In this document: piece after piece, positions 7,178 to 11,961 of the stretch
How positions within the stretch are numbered: position 1 is the first letter of the stretch
Layout of the letters: each line of letters starts with the position of its first letter
Origin: an uncultured bacterium
Lineage (GTDB): Bacteria > Cyanobacteriota > Vampirovibrionia > Gastranaerophilales > Gastranaerophilaceae
Reading direction: 5' to 3'
Assembly: GCA_900547585.1 (NCBI GenBank)
Contig: URHD01000058.1
Location: forward strand, 1 to 11,961
DNA length: 11,961 nt
Translations under genes and position numbers: made by a program
Notes under the pieces: generated by a model
The model's input: only the letters and a program-made list of their open reading frames with translations
Told to the model about the DNA's origin: nothing
The model's database searches: none

Positions 7178-7195
7178 TAGTGAAAAATCTCACTA
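7178..7195. promoter_or_regulatory. Candidate Rex-type operator at the hydC transcription start
   Basis: TAGTGA (7178-7183), six bases, then TCACTA (7190-7195) form an 18-base dyad. Rex boxes are commonly TTGTGA-N6-TCACAA, so each half differs at one position, in a mirrored way. The dyad begins 7 bases past the predicted -10 and covers the expected +1, a standard repressor position. A TTGTGACAA sequence lies further downstream in the leader (7157-7165). No rex gene is visible here. Confidence 0.5.
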
Positions 7196-7201
7196 TTTAA
7201 G

Positions 7202-7230
7202 ATAGTACATAAAAAAAGTGAAAAAATCAA
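7202..7230 (-). promoter_or_regulatory. Sigma-70-type promoter of hydCBA
   Basis: On the - strand, TTGATT (7225-7230) and TACTAT (7202-7207) are separated by exactly 17 bases. The predicted start near 7195 gives a leader of roughly 87 bases to the hydC ATG. Confidence 0.6.
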
Positions 7231-7240
7231 TAAATTATAT

Positions 7241-7393
7241 AGTGGAGGTTGTCAGAAAGTAGGGTGGGAATAGCGCAGCGGTTCCCACCGCATGGGCTCA
7301 GTGCTTTATGATTGGTGGGAATCGCCGCAAAGATTAGAAAATAGCTCTAAAAAATCTTTGTTTAAGCTTTTCCCACCCTACTAAACAACCACT
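7241..7393. repeat. Long nested palindromic element (three-way junction fold)
   Basis: Outer arms AGTAGGGTGGGAA (7258-7270) and TTCCCACCCTACT (7370-7382) match perfectly over 13 bases. They are extended by AGTGG..TTGT (7241-7252) against ACAACCACT (7385-7393). Inside, 7278-7289 pairs with 7314-7325 (12 bp, one G-T wobble), and CAAAGATT (7328-7335) pairs with AATCTTTG (7353-7360). GGTGGGAA occurs twice and TTCCCACC twice in alternation, so two tandem hairpins are an alternative fold. There is no open frame and no tRNA or rRNA signature. It may be a MITE- or REP-type element or a structured RNA. It lies upstream of both the hydC promoter and ppdK. Confidence 0.75.
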
Positions 7394-7428
7394 AATATCG
7401 TGAAAAAACCGATTCCGTCTTCCGCCCT
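7381..7428 (+). repeat. 48-base direct repeat, copy 1
   Basis: Begins CTAAACAACCACTA, continues ATCGTGAAAAAA and ends CCGCCCT. It matches the unit at 7474-7521 at 40 of 48 positions without gaps. Its first 13 bases overlap the right arm of the nested palindrome. Confidence 0.85.
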
Positions 7429-7474
7429 CGTTTTGTGCTTAAAACACAACTAACGAGAAACGGGGCTGTGCCCC
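7427..7474 (+). repeat. Two hairpins between the direct repeats
   Basis: CTCGTTTTGTG (7427-7437) pairs with CACAA..AACGAG (7445-7457, two-base bulge) in an 11-bp stem. GGGG (7462-7465) pairs with CCCC (7471-7474) around CTGTG. Each 48-base repeat therefore follows directly on a palindrome. No T-run follows. Confidence 0.6.
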
Positions 7475-7521
7475 TAAACAACCACTACAATCGTGAAAAA
7501 ATTGATACCAGCTCCCGCCCT
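7474..7521 (+). repeat. 48-base direct repeat, copy 2
   Basis: Second copy of the unit at 7381-7428, 93 bases further on, with 8 substitutions and no indels. Between here and the ppdK ribosome binding site lies AT-rich DNA with no further repeat and no convincing promoter hexamers. Confidence 0.85.
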
Positions 7522-7614
7522 ATATTAAAAATAAAATATTTGTAAGAAATGAATTTTTGTGGTAGGGTTTCAGTGTGTAATTAATGGTTTTAATCACTTA
7601 CTCAGTTTATTGTA

Positions 7615-7620
7615 AAGGAG
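7615..7620 (+). promoter_or_regulatory. Shine-Dalgarno of ppdK
   Basis: AAGGAG lies 9 bases before the ATG at 7630 and fixes the start. Confidence 0.85.
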
Positions 7621-7629
7621 AAAACAAAC

Positions 7630-10299
7630 ATGACAGAAAAACGAGTATGGTTATTTAAAGAGGGGAACGCTGACATGCGCAATCTTCTCGGCGGTAAGGG
7701 CGCAAACCTTGCTGAAATGACTAATTTGGGACTTCCCGTTCCCCCCGGATTGACAATCACAACAGAAACCTGCATGGATTATATCAATCATGGAAACAAA
7801 ATGCCTGAAGGCGTTATGGACGAAGTAAAAGAGGCATTGAAAAAAGTTGAAGAACAGGCTGGCAAGAAATTCGGCGACCCTGAAAACCCGCTTCTGGTTT
7901 CTGTACGTTCAGGCGCAAGACTTTCAATGCCCGGCATGATGGAAACCATCCTCAACCTCGGTATGAACGACCAGACAGTCGAAGGCATGATTAAATTAAC
8001 CAACAACCCGAGATTCTGCTACGATTCATACAGAAGATTCTTAACAATGTTCGGCTCTGTAGCATGGGACATTGAAAGAATGAAATTCGAAGAATATATC
8101 GATAAAATCAAAGCCGAAAAAGGCTACAAACTCGATATCGAGCTCACAGCAGACGACTGGAAATCATTAATCGAACCTTACAAAGCATTAATCAAAGCTG
8201 AAACAGGCAAGGAATTCCCGCAGGATCCTTATGTACAGCTTGAAGAAGCTATTGAAGCAGTTTTCCGCTCATGGAACATCCCCAGAGCAGTTGCTTACAG
8301 AAACCACTACAAAATTGACCACAACTACGGTACAGCCGTAAACGTTCAAACAATGGTATTCGGAAACATGGGCGATGACTGCGCAACAGGCGTATCTTTC
8401 ACAAGAAACCCGTCCACAGGCGAAAACAAATTCTACGGTGAATATCTGACAAACGCTCAGGGCGAAGACGTTGTTGCCGGTATCAGAACTCCTCATCCAA
8501 TTGCGGATTTGGAAAAAGAAATGCCCGAACAGTACAAACAATATGTCGATATTGCTAAAAAACTTGAAGAAGGCTACAAAGACGTTCAGGATATGGAATT
8601 CACCATCGAAAGAGGCAAACTCTACATCCTCCAGACAAGAAACGGCAAAAGAACTGCAAAAGCTTCTGTAAGAATCGCTGTTGAAATGGCTGAAGAAGGC
8701 ATTATTTCAAAAGAAAGAGCAATCGAACTCGTTGACCCGAACCAGCTCTATCAGGTATTGCTTCCTGACTTTGACCCCGCAGCTAAAAAAGAAGCTCACA
8801 AAATCGCTCAAGGTCTTGCAGCATCTCCGGGTGCGGCAGTTGGTAAAGTTGTATTCGATACGGAAGAAGCAGCTGAACGCGGCAACGCAGGCGAAAAAGT
8901 TGTTCTCGTTCGTTTGGAAACTTGCCCTGACGACATCCACGGTATGATTGCATCTCAGGGTGTTTTGACACTCAGAGGCGGCATGACTTCTCACGCAGCA
9001 GTAGTTGCAAAAGGCATGGGCAAACCGTGCGTTGCAGGCTGCGAAGACCTGAAAATCGACCTTAAAAACGAAACTTTGACTGACGCAAGCGGAAAAGTTT
9101 ACCACAAAAACGACGTAATCTCGCTTGACGGCGGTACAGGCGAAGTTTTCGAGGGCGCTGTACACCTCGTTCCTCCTGTAATGGACGACAACTTCAAAAA
9201 ACTTTTCACATGGGTTAACGAAGTTAAACAGCTCGGAGTTCGCGCTAACGCTGACACTCCGGCTGACGTTGCAAAAGCGCTCGAACTCGGCGCAGAGGGC
9301 GTAGGTCTTTGCAGAACAGAACACATGTTCATGGCTCCGGAAAGACTTCCGTGGGTACAAAAAATGATTATCGCTGAAAACCTTGAACAGAGAAAAGAAG
9401 CCCTGAGCCACCTGCTTCCTATGCAGTATCAGGATTTCTACGATATGTTCAAAGCAATGGGCGAAAAACCGATGACAATTCGTCTTTTAGACCCGCCGCT
9501 TCACGAATTCCTGCCTTCTAAGGAAGAATTGATTGCAACTGTTGCAAGAAAGAAAGCGCTCAACGAAGATGTTAAAAAAGACGAAGAAATGCTTCACCTC
9601 GTTGAATCTATGTCAGAATTGAACCCGATGATGGGTCTTCGCGGATGCCGTCTGGGTCTTACATGGCCTGAAATCAACGAAATGCAGGCAAGAGCTATCT
9701 TCTCGGCAGCTTGCGACCTGAAAAAAGAGGGTCTTAACGTAAAACCCGAAGTTATGATTCCGCTTGTAGGGCACGTAAACGAGCTTAAAGAAGCAAAAGC
9801 TGTTGTTGAAAAAGTAGCGAAAGAAGTAATGGAAGAAAAAGGCGTTTGTGTTGAATACTTAATCGGCACAATGATTGAAATCCCGCGTGCGGCTCTCACG
9901 GCTGACCAGATTGCAGAATACGCTGAATTCTTCTCATTCGGTACAAACGACCTTACACAGATGACTTTCGGCTACTCAAGAGATGACGCGGAAGGCAAAT
10001 TCCTCAACAAATACGTTGAAAACAAAATTTTGCCGGCTAACCCGTTTGCAACTCTTGACCAGGAAGGCGTCGGACAGTTAATGCAGATTGCGCTCGCTAA
10101 AGCAATTCCCGTAAGACCGAACCTCAAACGCGGTATCTGCGGCGAACACGGCGGTGACCCCGAATCTGTTAAATTCTGCCACAGAATCGGCTTGAACTAC
10201 GTTTCTTGCTCACCGTTCAGAGTTCCGCAGGCTAGACTCGCGGCTGCTCAGGCAGTTATCGAAGAAAAAAAATGCAAAGAATTATGCGGCTGTAAATAA
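7630..10299 (+). CDS. ppdK: Pyruvate, phosphate dikinase
   Basis: PPDK interconverts ATP + phosphate + pyruvate and AMP + pyrophosphate + PEP. In anaerobes it often replaces or complements pyruvate kinase and saves energy with pyrophosphate; it is cytoplasmic. The 889 residues match bacterial PPDK (about 875-890). The N-terminal ATP-grasp domain opens with LLGGKGANLAEMTNLGLPVPPG and includes SVRSGARLSMPGMMETILNLG. The swivelling phosphohistidine domain has GGMTSHAAVVAKGMGKPC, with the catalytic histidine at residue 455, as in the Clostridium symbiosum enzyme. The C-terminal TIM-barrel has GLCRTEHMF, GTNDLTQM and GICGEHGGDPESV with the active-site cysteine at about 837. A threonine two residues before the histidine is where known PPDK regulatory proteins act. 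It is transcribed away from hydC and ends in its own terminator, so it appears monocistronic. The tail CKELCGC is unusually cysteine-rich. Confidence 0.98.
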   Translation: MTEKRVWLFKEGNADMRNLLGGKGANLAEMTNLGLPVPPGLTITTETCMDYINHGNKMPEGVMDEVKEALKKVEEQAGKKFGDPENPLLVSVRSGARLSMPGMMETILNLGMNDQTVEGMIKLTNNPRFCYDSYRRFLTMFGSVAWDIERMKFEEYIDKIKAEKGYKLDIELTADDWKSLIEPYKALIKAETGKEFPQDPYVQLEEAIEAVFRSWNIPRAVAYRNHYKIDHNYGTAVNVQTMVFGNMGDDCATGVSFTRNPSTGENKFYGEYLTNAQGEDVVAGIRTPHPIADLEKEMPEQYKQYVDIAKKLEEGYKDVQDMEFTIERGKLYILQTRNGKRTAKASVRIAVEMAEEGIISKERAIELVDPNQLYQVLLPDFDPAAKKEAHKIAQGLAASPGAAVGKVVFDTEEAAERGNAGEKVVLVRLETCPDDIHGMIASQGVLTLRGGMTSHAAVVAKGMGKPCVAGCEDLKIDLKNETLTDASGKVYHKNDVISLDGGTGEVFEGAVHLVPPVMDDNFKKLFTWVNEVKQLGVRANADTPADVAKALELGAEGVGLCRTEHMFMAPERLPWVQKMIIAENLEQRKEALSHLLPMQYQDFYDMFKAMGEKPMTIRLLDPPLHEFLPSKEELIATVARKKALNEDVKKDEEMLHLVESMSELNPMMGLRGCRLGLTWPEINEMQARAIFSAACDLKKEGLNVKPEVMIPLVGHVNELKEAKAVVEKVAKEVMEEKGVCVEYLIGTMIEIPRAALTADQIAEYAEFFSFGTNDLTQMTFGYSRDDAEGKFLNKYVENKILPANPFATLDQEGVGQLMQIALAKAIPVRPNLKRGICGEHGGDPESVKFCHRIGLNYVSCSPFRVPQARLAAAQAVIEEKKCKELCGCK

Positions 10300-10332
10300 A
10301 AAGCGGCAGAGCTGATTCCAGCATATAAATTT

Positions 10333-10365
10333 AAAGACCCTGCAAGAGATTGCGGGGTCTTTTTT
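10333..10365 (+). terminator. Rho-independent terminator of ppdK
   Basis: AAAGACCC (10333-10340) pairs with GGGTCTTT (10355-10362), extended inward by TGCA/TGCG pairing, with six T's at 10360-10365. It starts 34 bases after the ppdK stop and 9 bases from the end of the opposing gene, for which it may also act weakly. Confidence 0.9.
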
Positions 10366-10373
10366 ATAAAAAA

Positions 10374-11159
10374 TCATTGCATATCCAAAAACGAAACAAA
10401 ATCGTCCTTGAAATAGTCTGAACGTTTATAAAATAAAGCGCTTCTCATTGTATTGCGGAAAATAAAGGGTTTTAGCCTGTAATGAACATCGTAAATATCT
10501 ATAAAATAAGGAATTTCGAGGCTTGAAAGTTTCTTTTTGATTCTTTCAAAACCTTTTTCCGTGTAATTGCCCTCAAAAATCAAATCAATGTCGGAAAATT
10601 TTCTATGTGTGCCGTGCGCTCTTGAGCCGAAAATTCTAACAAATTTAATTGTCTTGATTTTTTTCAGTTCATTGAGAAGAATTTCATAATATTCCTCCTC
10701 CAACCCGAAAAGCTTCTCCTCAAGCGGCTTTTCTTTGACTTGTTCTGAAATATCGCCAGCTGTGTCCACATCCATGGAGAATTTGCGATAAAATCTGTCT
10801 AAAACCTCGAGATATTCATTTTTAAAGTCAGAAGAACGGTTTTTGTCGCCAAGAAAGTTGTTTAAATATTTTATAATTTCAAAACACAGCTCTTTGTTCT
10901 CAATATAACCGCGTTTTTGCCCCTCTACAACAACATCTGTCGGAAAAGTTGTTTTTATGTGATTTTCTTCTATTAGCCTTTTCTGGAGAATTTTAATCAT
11001 CCTGTTGAATAGATTTTTCAAGCCGAAACTTAGGGCAGTGTTATTTTTTGGGCAATATTTCACAAAATCAAGATACAAAGGCGAAAAAGCCTCGACAAAT
11101 CGCGTTTTCCAGGCAGGATGGTGCATTGATTCTTCAATATATTGCATATCAAAATCCAT
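10374..11159 (-). CDS. Putative HEPN-like/MNT nucleotidyltransferase fusion protein
   Basis: 261 residues in two halves. The C-terminal half (about 170-230) is an MNT-type (MntA/HI0073-like) minimal nucleotidyltransferase: a strand, then GSRAHGTHRKFSDIDLIFEG (GS at 178-179, D190 and D192 of the metal-binding DxD), then a third acidic site in YFIDIYD. The N-terminal half (about 45-125) is helical and resembles the HI0074/'NTase substrate-binding' HEPN family, with NRMIKILQKRL, a PTDVVVEGQKRGYI segment and EIIKYLNNFLGDKNRSS. Where that family has R-N-x-x-x-H, this protein has KNRSSD, so the RNase-type RxxxxH motif looks lost. In HepT-MntA toxin-antitoxin pairs, MntA AMPylates HepT; here both parts seem to be in one chain. 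AGAGGA 5 bases before the ATG lies inside the upstream gene, which overlaps by 11 bases. The nucleotidyltransferase call is firm, the N-terminal call tentative. Confidence 0.75.
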   Translation of the reverse strand: MDFDMQYIEESMHHPAWKTRFVEAFSPLYLDFVKYCPKNNTALSFGLKNLFNRMIKILQKRLIEENHIKTTFPTDVVVEGQKRGYIENKELCFEIIKYLNNFLGDKNRSSDFKNEYLEVLDRFYRKFSMDVDTAGDISEQVKEKPLEEKLFGLEEEYYEILLNELKKIKTIKFVRIFGSRAHGTHRKFSDIDLIFEGNYTEKGFERIKKKLSSLEIPYFIDIYDVHYRLKPFIFRNTMRSALFYKRSDYFKDDFVSFLDMQ

Positions 11160-11586
11160 ATTCTTCCTCTTTTTTCATCCTGCTTTTGAAAAAGTCGTTA
11201 AACCTGTCGAAAATGGAAAGATATTTCAAATCCAGAAGTTTTTCATGCTCTGCGGTGTTTAGAAAATTGTTGTTTTTTAGTTTTTTCAGCGCTTTTACAA
11301 GTTCGAAAAAATCTTTTTCACTGCTTGTGATTTCGAAATTGAGTATGTACAAAATGACGGTTTTTTCTGATTTTGTGAACAGACCGTTATTAAAAAACAT
11401 GTAGGTGAAAGTTTTGAGCGTTTTTTGGGTAAAATCGTAGTACTTTTTGAAAAAATCTGCTTTTTGCTGTTGTGAAAAATCACTGTAATTGCTTATTAAC
11501 AGGCGAAAATCATCAGAAAAAATCAGGTAATTTTTCACGTATGTTTTTTTATAATAATCTTTCCAATCCCGAACTTTTTTTATCAT
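11149..11586 (-). CDS. Unrecognised helical protein, co-transcribed with the nucleotidyltransferase
   Basis: 145 residues, very rich in Lys, Phe, Asn and Tyr, predicted mostly helical, with no signal peptide, membrane segment or cysteine/histidine metal motif. I do not recognise the family. The segment from about residue 46 onward (KKYYDFTQKTLKTF .. KDFFELVKALKKLK) can be laid without gaps on the N-terminal half of the next gene's product, sharing a V..(20)..FE..K.L pattern, so it may be a diverged HEPN/HI0074-like partner. Overall identity is low and this is weak evidence. Its stop overlaps the next gene's start by 11 bases and it carries that gene's Shine-Dalgarno, so the two are translated together. 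The start codon lies in a 9-bp inverted repeat, and no clear Shine-Dalgarno precedes it. Its base composition is more AT-rich than ppdK or the hyd genes. Confidence 0.7.
   Translation of the reverse strand: MIKKVRDWKDYYKKTYVKNYLIFSDDFRLLISNYSDFSQQQKADFFKKYYDFTQKTLKTFTYMFFNNGLFTKSEKTVILYILNFEITSSEKDFFELVKALKKLKNNNFLNTAEHEKLLDLKYLSIFDRFNDFFKSRMKKEEEYGF
11165..11170 (-). promoter_or_regulatory. Shine-Dalgarno that sets the nucleotidyltransferase start
   Basis: AGAGGA on the - strand, 5 bases before the ATG at 11159, embedded in the last codons of the upstream gene. It favours this start over the ATG four codons later. Confidence 0.7.
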
Positions 11587-11612
11587 ATTTCATATTAATC
11601 AACAAATATGAT
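11582..11612. repeat. Inverted repeat over the start codon of the - strand gene pair
   Basis: ATCATATTT (11582-11590) and AAATATGAT (11604-11612) are perfect 9-base inverted arms with a 13-base spacer. The left arm contains the start codon at 11584-11586. It could be an operator for autoregulation or an mRNA hairpin that hides the start. Confidence 0.5.
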
Positions 11613-11638
11613 GAAATGTAAATATTTTTATTGGAATA

Positions 11639-11667
11639 TTGAAGTAAAAAAATTTTGGTTCTACTAT
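11639..11667 (+). promoter_or_regulatory. Promoter of the last + strand gene
   Basis: TTGAAG (11639-11644) and TACTAT (11662-11667) are 17 bases apart. The -10 is identical to that of hydCBA. The predicted start near 11674 gives a short leader that includes AAAGGA (11676-11681), 8 bases before the ATG. Confidence 0.6.
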
Positions 11668-11689
11668 CTTTGTAGAAAGGAAAGTTTAT

Positions 11690-11961
11690 ATGTCTATATC
11701 AGCAATCAGATTTTTTTCAAATTTAAGCACTCAAAAAGCATCTAACAGGTTCCAGAACAAAGTAAATTCATCACCGGCATTCAAAGGCTACGGCGAGAAA
11801 AAAGAAATCCAGCCCGGTGAGGCAGGCTATGGTTCAGGCGCTGGACACTATGAAAACAGACCCTGGGAGGATTGTTATCCTGAGGATTGGGATGGTCCGA
11901 GGAGCGGAGCGGGCTATACTCCGGTTTGGGTACCCGATTCCGGTAGCAGCGGCTCCTCTTA
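11690..11961 (+). CDS. Partial hypothetical protein, Gly/Ser/aromatic-rich, 'FKGY' N-terminus
   Basis: The first 90 codons of a gene cut by the window end; no stop is reached. The start has a good AAAGGA and a promoter in place. The product opens MSISAIRFFSNLSTQKASNR, reaches PAFKGYGEKK at about residues 30-39, then turns into a low-complexity stretch rich in Gly, Ser, Trp, Tyr, Pro and acidic residues (GYGSGAGHYENRPWEDCYPE, PVWVPDSGSSGSS). There is no hydrophobic signal peptide or membrane segment in the visible part. Short N-termini ending in F-[KG]-G are, from memory, frequent in Gastranaerophilales proteins of unknown function. The composition suggests a disordered, perhaps surface-linked region. 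No function can be given. Confidence 0.75.
   Translation, partial: MSISAIRFFSNLSTQKASNRFQNKVNSSPAFKGYGEKKEIQPGEAGYGSGAGHYENRPWEDCYPEDWDGPRSGAGYTPVWVPDSGSSGSS

Noticed and set aside
7258..7382. Cloverleaf-like fold as a tRNA or other known RNA gene
   Set aside because: No T-arm GTTCGA-type sequence, no 7-bp acceptor with CCA, and no anticodon arm; the arms are repeats of one octamer and its complement.
7381..7521. Direct repeats as a small CRISPR array
   Set aside because: Only two copies, 17% divergent, 48 bases long with a 45-base palindromic interval, and no cas genes in the window.
7521..7614. A ppdK promoter in the AT-rich leader
   Set aside because: Several weak hexamer pairs exist (such as TTGTAA with TAGGGT at 17 bases), but none stands out from the AT-rich background.
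8707..9411. 234-codon - strand frame inside ppdK
   Set aside because: It lies antisense within a certain gene; its Phe/Val/Cys-heavy product is what the complement of ppdK codons yields. Similar antisense frames in dnaN, thrB and hyd genes were dropped for the same reason.

Overview
The window reads as a chromosomal segment of a strictly anaerobic, hydrogen-forming fermenter with moderately low GC. No marker gene fixes the taxon. The combination of a trimeric NADH-linked [FeFe] hydrogenase, a PEP/pyruvate-cycling pyruvate phosphate dikinase, AAA/GAA-rich coding sequence and a terminal open frame with an N-terminal '..AFKGY..' segment best recalls gut Gastranaerophilales (Vampirovibrionia/Melainabacteria). 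That placement is inference from memory, and clostridial or other anaerobic lineages are not excluded.

Layout, left to right. (1) 63-2270, + strand: dnaN (DNA polymerase III sliding clamp), a terminator, thrB (homoserine kinase), and two stacked hairpins ending in a T-run. (2) 2310-2790: a small Cro/C1-type DNA-binding protein followed by a hairpin-rich stretch and a strong terminator where + and - transcription converge. (3) 7230 down to 2795, - strand: hydC-hydB-hydA, encoding the three subunits of an NADH- (and probably ferredoxin-) coupled [FeFe] hydrogenase. hydC and hydB overlap by one base; hydB and hydA are separated by 172 bases that carry an inverted pair of REP-like palindromes. 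The hydC promoter has a TAGTGA-N6-TCACTA dyad over its predicted transcription start, resembling a Rex (NADH/NAD+ sensor) operator. (4) 7241-7521: a non-coding block between the divergent hydC and ppdK genes with a nested palindrome that folds as a three-way junction, two 48-base direct repeats and further hairpins. (5) 7630-10299, + strand: ppdK (889 aa) with its own terminator. (6) 11586 down to 10374, - strand: two overlapping, AT-rich genes, an unrecognised helical protein followed by a protein that seems to fuse a degenerate HEPN/substrate-binding-like half to an intact-looking MntA-type nucleotidyltransferase half. (7) 11639-11961, + strand: promoter, ribosome binding site and first 90 codons of a Gly/Ser/Trp/Tyr-rich protein that runs off the window.

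Functionally, HydABC disposes of NADH and reduced ferredoxin as H2, while PPDK links PEP and pyruvate at the end of glycolysis. Both fit a redox-balanced fermenter, and a Rex-like site would tie hydrogenase expression to the NADH/NAD+ ratio. The most unusual parts are the repeat block between hydC and ppdK, the REP-like doublet inside the hyd operon, and the HEPN-like/MNT pair, which could be a divergent toxin-antitoxin or defence-type module.
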